NCBI GenBank assembly: GCA_036380875.1
Contig: DASVDX010000086.1
Location: 62,001-126,000 of the forward strand
DNA length: 64,000 nucleotides
Direction: 5' to 3'
Origin: ZC4RG17 sp036380875
Lineage (GTDB): Bacteria > Actinomycetota > Acidimicrobiia > Spongiisociales > ZC4RG35
Below, one piece after another: positions 59,615 through 64,000 of this stretch; the stretch's first letter is position 1, and each line of letters opens with the position of its first letter. The translations under genes were made by a program, and so were the position numbers. Below the pieces are notes generated by a model. That model did no database searches and was not told the DNA's origin. It saw only the letters and a list, made by a program, of their open reading frames with translations.

Positions 59615-60818
59615 TGGCACGGTCGCCGAGCGCACGCCGGCGGTCATCCGCTCCATCCCGTGGTCGGTGATCAGCATCGTGGTGATGGCCGCCGCACTCG
59701 TCGTATTGATCGCGACCTACCGGCCACCGGCCGACACCGCCGAGGAGATCGGCTCGCTGATCCGCTGCCCGGTCTGCCAGGGCGTGCCCATCTCCGAGTC
59801 ACCGGCGCCGATGGCCCGGGACATGATGGAGATCCTGCGCCGTGAGCTGGCTGAAGGCGCTTCCCGTCAGGAGGCGATCGACGCCGTGCTCGGTGCCTAC
59901 CCGGGGTCCCTCCTCCTCGAGCCGCCGGTCTCCGCCTCGACGCTGGCACTGTGGGGAGTTCCGCTCGGGGCCTTGGTCGTGGGTCTGGGCCTGGCTCTCA
60001 CATTGCGTCGCAGCCGCCTCGACACGAGCACCCTCCTGGAAGAAGCGGAGGCTCGGCAGCGGCTGGAGCAGATTCGCGCCGATCTCGAGGAGTTGGCGGC
60101 GCAACAGGCGTCGGGCGAGATCGATGCCGAGGCGGCTCGCCACCTGCGCGAGGGTTATGAGGCGGAACTGGCCGAGACCCACGCCGCCCTCCGCCAGCTG
60201 GCGTCGGCCCCCGACGCTCCCCTGCCCCGCTCCACCACCCGGGCCGTGGCCGGAGCAGCACTGGTCGTCGGGGCGCTCGTAGTGGTCGTGCTCGTCGCCG
60301 GCGCCTTCATCGTCGATCGGCCGGATCAGAGCTCCGGTGTGGCAGACGTGGCAGCCGACCCATCCTCTGTCTCGAACGAAACCCTGGCGGCGGTGATCGC
60401 CGCCAACGAGGACCATCCCCAGATCGACGGCATGCGGCTGGCGCTCGCCGAGCGGTATTACGAGGAGGGCGACTTCCAGTCGTCCTTCCCCTACTACTTC
60501 GACGTCGCCTCCTCGGACAAGGCGACGCCCGCGCAGGCGGCGACGGCCCTCACCCGGCTCGGGTGGATGGCCTACAGCGGCAACGGCGAGGTCGACACCG
60601 CGTTGGATCTGCTGGCCCAGGCCCGCGAACTGGTGCCCGACGACCCGTTCCCCCTCTACCTGGAGGGGCTCGTCCGATGGTGCGGCCGCGGCGACGCTTC
60701 CGCCGGGGCTGAAGCTTTCCGCCAGGTCCTGAGCCATGATCTGGGTGACGAAACCGTCCGCCAGCAGGTGGAAGCAGACCTCGCCGCCGCCGAGGCGGGC
60801 GAAACGTGCGAGAGATGA
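59607..60818 (+). CDS. ccmH: CcmH-CcmI fusion (thiol oxidoreductase plus TPR)
   Basis: A 403-residue fusion. The first 130 residues are CcmH: membrane helix about 19-37, then IRCPVCQGVPISES with Cys 54 and Cys 57, the RCPxCQ site that reduces apocytochrome. A membrane helix about 113-133, a coiled-coil stretch and a third helix about 213-236 follow, and the C-terminal 150 residues form TPR-like repeats (LALAERYYEEGDFQSSFPYY) of CcmI, which binds apocytochrome. Fusion of the two is known from other bacteria. It overlaps ccmF and ccmG. Confidence 0.9.
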   Translation: MRDGTVAERTPAVIRSIPWSVISIVVMAAALVVLIATYRPPADTAEEIGSLIRCPVCQGVPISESPAPMARDMMEILRRELAEGASRQEAIDAVLGAYPGSLLLEPPVSASTLALWGVPLGALVVGLGLALTLRRSRLDTSTLLEEAEARQRLEQIRADLEELAAQQASGEIDAEAARHLREGYEAELAETHAALRQLASAPDAPLPRSTTRAVAGAALVVGALVVVVLVAGAFIVDRPDQSSGVADVAADPSSVSNETLAAVIAANEDHPQIDGMRLALAERYYEEGDFQSSFPYYFDVASSDKATPAQAATALTRLGWMAYSGNGEVDTALDLLAQARELVPDDPFPLYLEGLVRWCGRGDASAGAEAFRQVLSHDLGDETVRQQVEADLAAAEAGETCER

Positions 60819-61423
60819 CCGCCACGCGGCGAGCCTCCGGCTTGAAGATCACGGCGTGGGCCGTGGTGGCGCTGAGCGTCGTCCTCGCCGTCGTGTTCGC
60901 CAGCCGCTTCGGCTCCGACCCGGCCCTCTCCGAGTCGCCGCTCATCGGCCAACCTGCCCCGGACCTGACTCTCCCCCGCCTCACCGGGTCCGGGGAGGCG
61001 TCGCTCTCCGACTACGCCGGCGACATAGTCGTGGTCAACTTCTTCGCCTCCTGGTGCCTGGAGTGCCGCCTGGAGCACGATGCTCTGGTGGCGGCCGCGG
61101 ACTCGTTCGCCGACGCCGGAGTCAGGTTCGTCGGCATCTCCTACCAGGACGACCCGATCGACTCGCTCGAGTTCCTCGAAGAGGAGGGCTTCAGCGAGAC
61201 GACGGAGTATCTGATCGACGAGGGGAGCCGCGCCGCGGTCGCGTTCGGGGTGTTCGGGATACCAGAGACGTTTTTCATCGACCCGGAGGGCACGGTCGTC
61301 GGCCGCATCATCGGCCCGACCGACGCCCTCACGCTCGGCGGAGCCATCGACGCCATCCGCCGGGGCGAGGACCCGGGAGAGAAGCGGTTGGGCAACACCC
61401 GGTCAGGTCCGGGCGACGCCTGA
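60815..61423 (+). CDS. ccmG: Thioredoxin-like CcmG/DsbE
   Basis: A 202-residue membrane-anchored thioredoxin-like protein that reduces CcmH and apocytochrome thiols. A membrane helix covers about residues 11-29, and the active site is FFASWCLECRLEH with Cys 81 and Cys 84. The later GIPETFFIDPEG contains the cis-proline. The CLEC pair is unusual next to the WCxxC of CcmG (commonly WCPTC or WCEPC) but keeps both cysteines. Its stop abuts the convergent hydrolase-like gene without a gap. It ends the ccm operon. Confidence 0.92.
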   Translation: MTATRRASGLKITAWAVVALSVVLAVVFASRFGSDPALSESPLIGQPAPDLTLPRLTGSGEASLSDYAGDIVVVNFFASWCLECRLEHDALVAAADSFADAGVRFVGISYQDDPIDSLEFLEEEGFSETTEYLIDEGSRAAVAFGVFGIPETFFIDPEGTVVGRIIGPTDALTLGGAIDAIRRGEDPGEKRLGNTRSGPGDA

Positions 61424-62815
61424 TCAACGCTGGTCGATCACCTCGACATCGACCTCGGAGAAATCCACCGTGTCGAGGGCGGCACTCCCGGTGCCGAGGA
61501 GGAACCGGTCGAAGAACCCCGTGACGAACCGCCGATTGATCACGATCACGCGGTTGGCGTCGATCGGGCCTCGCATCCCCAGTTGCGGGGCGATCGGCGA
61601 GATCACGGGTGTGGTGAGGAAATCGGAGCTGTCGGCGCCCCGCACGTCGACCCAATAGGTGATCGTCTCCGACCGCGCCACGACGCCACGGAGGACGGCG
61701 TCGTTGTCGTTGTCCCGCCAGGGGTCGGAGCGCATGAAGAGCATCGGCTTCGTCGCCGTGTTGGCGAGCACCCCGTCGGGCAGGAACTCGACCTTCGGGT
61801 CCTGGCCGGCGATGGCATCGCAGCGTTCGTCGGTCAGGCACACCTGGAGGGCGGCCGCCCCTCCCATCCCGTGACCCCACAAGCCCACCGATGTCGGGTC
61901 CATCGCCGCCGCCAACTCGCCGAAGGCGCCCTCGGCGCCCGCCTCGACCTCGTCGAGGACGAGACGGATGTCTTCTGCCATCGTGTCGATGATGTCGGCC
62001 TCGGCCTGTTGGCGGGTGGCGAGGTCGGATTCGGGGTCTCCCAGGGCGGCGTCGTCGATGTAGACGGGCTCGCCATCCATGACCGTCGCCACGGCGATGT
62101 GCGTGTGGTCGATGGCGATGACGACATAACCCTGGCTGACGAGGTTCTCGATTTGGGCGATCGAGTTGGTCCGGAACCCTTCCCATCCGTGGCTGTAGAC
62201 GACGAGCGGGAAGCCGCCTTCGTAGACCGTGGCGTCCGGATAGGAGTGCGTGACGGTGTACCGGGCCGAACTGAAGAAGAAGCCGGGCAGGCGATGGCGC
62301 TGAGCGAGCGCCGGCCCGACGTAATCGGGGTCGGTGGCCCAGTTCAGCGGCTCGGCGCCCTCCTCGACATGGGCCGGGTACCAGACCTGGACATTGATGC
62401 GGCGCCGCCCGCCAGGATTCTCCCCGAACGCCTCGACCAGTTCCGGATGGCGGAGCGTGATCGTCTGTGTGCCGATCTCGAGGGGACCCGAAGGCACCGG
62501 CAGTTCGGGAACCGGGAAGAGAAAGGCGGGAGCGGCGGCGAAGATCAGCCCGAGCGGGCCGAACAGGAATCTGCCGAGACGCCGGGCCAAAGGCAGCTCG
62601 CGCTCGACGGCGACGACATCTCCTACTGCCATCCCCACCGCCACGACATAGAGAAGGAACAGCGGCCAGCGGTATCCCTCGACCTGCCATTGGACGACGA
62701 CCAACCCGATGAGGATCGCCGCTATCACCCCGCGCCGGGGCCGCACTGCGAACAATGCCGGCCACAGGACCGCGACCGCGCAGGCGATGACGAGATACGT
62801 CTCGAGGGGTCTCAC
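61424..62815 (-). CDS. PAF-acetylhydrolase-like membrane protein lacking the catalytic serine
   Basis: A 463-residue protein with four membrane helices in the first 100 residues and an alpha/beta-hydrolase domain resembling platelet-activating-factor acetylhydrolases: VYSHGWEGFRTNS at the oxyanion region and an Asp in GQDPKVEFLPDG. The nucleophile elbow, normally G-H-S-x-G, reads GHGMGG, with Gly at about 316 where Ser is expected. The later segment usually holding the catalytic His (GADSSDFLTT) has none. It may be a pseudoenzyme, or use another group. The GTG at 62815 overlaps the cbiO stop, so the longer frame is discarded. Confidence 0.75.
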   Translation of the reverse strand: MRPLETYLVIACAVAVLWPALFAVRPRRGVIAAILIGLVVVQWQVEGYRWPLFLLYVVAVGMAVGDVVAVERELPLARRLGRFLFGPLGLIFAAAPAFLFPVPELPVPSGPLEIGTQTITLRHPELVEAFGENPGGRRRINVQVWYPAHVEEGAEPLNWATDPDYVGPALAQRHRLPGFFFSSARYTVTHSYPDATVYEGGFPLVVYSHGWEGFRTNSIAQIENLVSQGYVVIAIDHTHIAVATVMDGEPVYIDDAALGDPESDLATRQQAEADIIDTMAEDIRLVLDEVEAGAEGAFGELAAAMDPTSVGLWGHGMGGAAALQVCLTDERCDAIAGQDPKVEFLPDGVLANTATKPMLFMRSDPWRDNDNDAVLRGVVARSETITYWVDVRGADSSDFLTTPVISPIAPQLGMRGPIDANRVIVINRRFVTGFFDRFLLGTGSAALDTVDFSEVDVEVIDQR

Positions 62816-63558
62816 CGACCGGCGATTGTGCCAGGGTCGAAGCCGTACGGAAGCTCGAGCCTGTTCGCCGCCATCAGATCGGTGTCCGAGAGCAGTTCGG
62901 CCGTCGGACCGTCGGCGGCCACCCGGCCGCCGTTGAGAACGATCGAACGGGGGCACAGCCGGAGAGCGAACGGAAGGTCGTGGGTCACCACGATCTGGGT
63001 CGTGTCGAGAGTGGAGAGCAGGTCGGCGAGTTCACGCCTGCCCACGGGATCGAGGTTGGACGTCGGCTCGTCGAGGACCAGCACGTCAGGCCGCATCGAC
63101 AGCACTGTTGCGATCGCCGCCCGTCGCGCCTCGCCGCCTGAGAGATGATGGGGCGCCCGGTCGGCCTGTTGTTCCATGTCGACGGCAGCCAACGCCTCTT
63201 TGGTGCGAGTTTCGACCTCTTCTCCGTCGAGTCCCAGGTTCGCCGGGCCGAAGGCGACATCCCGCCACACGGTCGGCATGAAGAGCTGATCGTCGGGATC
63301 CTGGAACACGATCCCGATGCGCCTCCGTACCTCGGGATACGTCTCCGGCTCGAGTGTCACCCCGCCGACCCGCACCACCCCTCGGGAGGCCTGGATGATT
63401 CCGATCAGGGCGAGCAACAGGGTCGTCTTGCCGGCGCCGTTGGGCCCGAGGAGCGCAACCCTCTCCCCCTCGGCGACGGAGAAGGTCGCGCCTCTCAAGG
63501 CTTCGGTCCCGTCGGGATACGTGTAGGCGAGGTCCTCGACCTCGAGCAGCGCAGTCAC
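62812..63558 (-). CDS. cbiO: Cobalt/nickel ECF transporter ATPase CbiO
   Basis: The ATPase of an energy-coupling-factor importer, 248 residues. Walker A is GPNGAGKTTLL about residues 39-49, the Q-loop is IVFQDPDDQLF, the signature is LSGGEARRAAIATVL, and Walker B is VLVLDEPTSNLDP. The cobalt/nickel CbiO group is likely with cbiQ upstream, but no substrate-specific subunit lies in the window, so other ECF substrates are possible. GTG start overlapping cbiQ. Confidence 0.88.
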   Translation of the reverse strand: MTALLEVEDLAYTYPDGTEALRGATFSVAEGERVALLGPNGAGKTTLLLALIGIIQASRGVVRVGGVTLEPETYPEVRRRIGIVFQDPDDQLFMPTVWRDVAFGPANLGLDGEEVETRTKEALAAVDMEQQADRAPHHLSGGEARRAAIATVLSMRPDVLVLDEPTSNLDPVGRRELADLLSTLDTTQIVVTHDLPFALRLCPRSIVLNGGRVAADGPTAELLSDTDLMAANRLELPYGFDPGTIAGR

Positions 63559-64000
63559 GTCGTCAGTATGGCGGCGGCGGCAACCACCCAAGCCGACGCC
63601 GCCCAGGCGACCATCCCGGACCACCGGACCGGAAGCTCCGGAGCGGCAGCCGCAGGCATCACGCCCTGGTAGCCGCGGGCGAGCATGGCTTGGTGGATTC
63701 TCTCGCCGCGTTCATAAGCGCGGATGAACATCGTCCCTGACACCGCCGCCAGCGTGGCCGCCTCCCGGCGTCTCGACAGGTCACCGAGGCGGGCGGCGAT
63801 AGCGGTCCTCACCCGCCCGAGCTCGGAAACAACCACCTCGAGGTAGCGGACCATGAACCCGGCGATGGCCGTCAGTAGCCGCGGAGCCCGCAGCCGGTCG
63901 AACCCGGAGAGGATGTCGGCGACCTCGGTGGTGGCCGACAGCACGATCGACGCCCCGACCGAAAGCGTCGCCTTGGCGAGCACATTCCAACTGCCCCACA
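63555..64000 (-). CDS. cbiQ: Cobalt/ECF transporter membrane protein CbiQ, N-terminus beyond window
   Basis: The frame is open to the window edge and encodes the last 148 residues or so of an EcfT/CbiQ scaffold subunit. The coupling motif is the RAYERGERIHQAMLARGYQG segment, containing the conserved ARG-type box that grips the ATPase, and VLSATTEVADILSGFDRLRAP is the preceding loop. Helices follow at the C-terminus. It overlaps cbiO by four bases. Confidence 0.88.
   Translation of the reverse strand, partial: WGSWNVLAKATLSVGASIVLSATTEVADILSGFDRLRAPRLLTAIAGFMVRYLEVVVSELGRVRTAIAARLGDLSRRREAATLAAVSGTMFIRAYERGERIHQAMLARGYQGVMPAAAAPELPVRWSGMVAWAASAWVVAAAAILTT

Overview
The window is 64 kb of GC-rich, very densely packed chromosomal DNA from an actinobacterium. 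Genes overlap by ATGA or GTGA junctions in most operons, GTG and TTG starts are common, and there is a 13E12/DUF222 HNH protein, an ECF sigma/DUF5667 pair, an actinobacterial-type SOS box, a Cdc48-like ATPase and an F420-type luciferase-like oxidoreductase. A complete System I (Ccm) cytochrome c pathway and a Tricorn protease point away from the classical Actinomycetales. My best guess is Acidimicrobiia or a neighbouring deep class, but this is inference, because no rRNA or other marker is present. I saw no tRNA, rRNA, CRISPR array, insertion sequence or prophage.

Layout. 1-1882 (-): fabD-fabH. 2023-3327 (+): DUF222/HNH protein. 3324-12179 (-): cysteine hydrolase, threonine aldolase, alanine aminotransferase, a coupled operon SRPBCC-ArsA-like-63 aa-ROK kinase-YkvA, a membrane protein with a metallophosphoesterase, and ilvD. 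12260-15730 (+): a glucan phosphorylase broken by one missing base, a 59-residue Cys-rich protein and queG. 15727-18187 (-): type II NADH dehydrogenase and a coiled-coil NYN protein. 18278-28279 (+): an MFS carrier, then ilvB-ilvN-ilvC behind a classical attenuator, then leuA-CNNM-CNNM-leuB behind a Leu-rich leader. 28284-36621 (-): pyrophosphatase, Tricorn, a glycine-betaine-type ABC importer and a Usp/CBS protein. 36699-46807 (+): proton-translocating transhydrogenase, nitroreductase, DUF5667/ECF sigma, TrmH, an SOS-controlled exonuclease-GIY-YIG fusion and a Cdc48-like ATPase. 46802-48434 (-): LLM oxidoreductase and hisA. 48502-53495 (+): yerC-hisG-hisD-hisB-hisH-hisF-hisIE. 53499-54828 (-): ArsR-like regulator and a small protein. 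55021-61423 (+): ccmA-B-C-D-E-F-HI-G. 61424-64000 (-): a PAF-acetylhydrolase-like protein with no catalytic serine, and cbiO-cbiQ.

The genes are mostly housekeeping: branched-chain amino acid and histidine synthesis, fatty-acid initiation, osmolyte uptake, NADPH balance and cytochrome c maturation. The regulation is the striking part. At least nine genes have a TANNNT box exactly six bases before an ATG or GTG, which is the architecture of leaderless transcription. Biosynthetic operons instead carry leaders: an Ilv/Leu/Val peptide with an intrinsic terminator, a Leu-rich peptide with a hairpin, and a palindrome under the yerC-his promoter. Two genes carry apparent one-base lesions or odd starts (glucan phosphorylase, first CNNM protein); these may be real or assembly errors. 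No intergenic stretch exceeds 300 bases.
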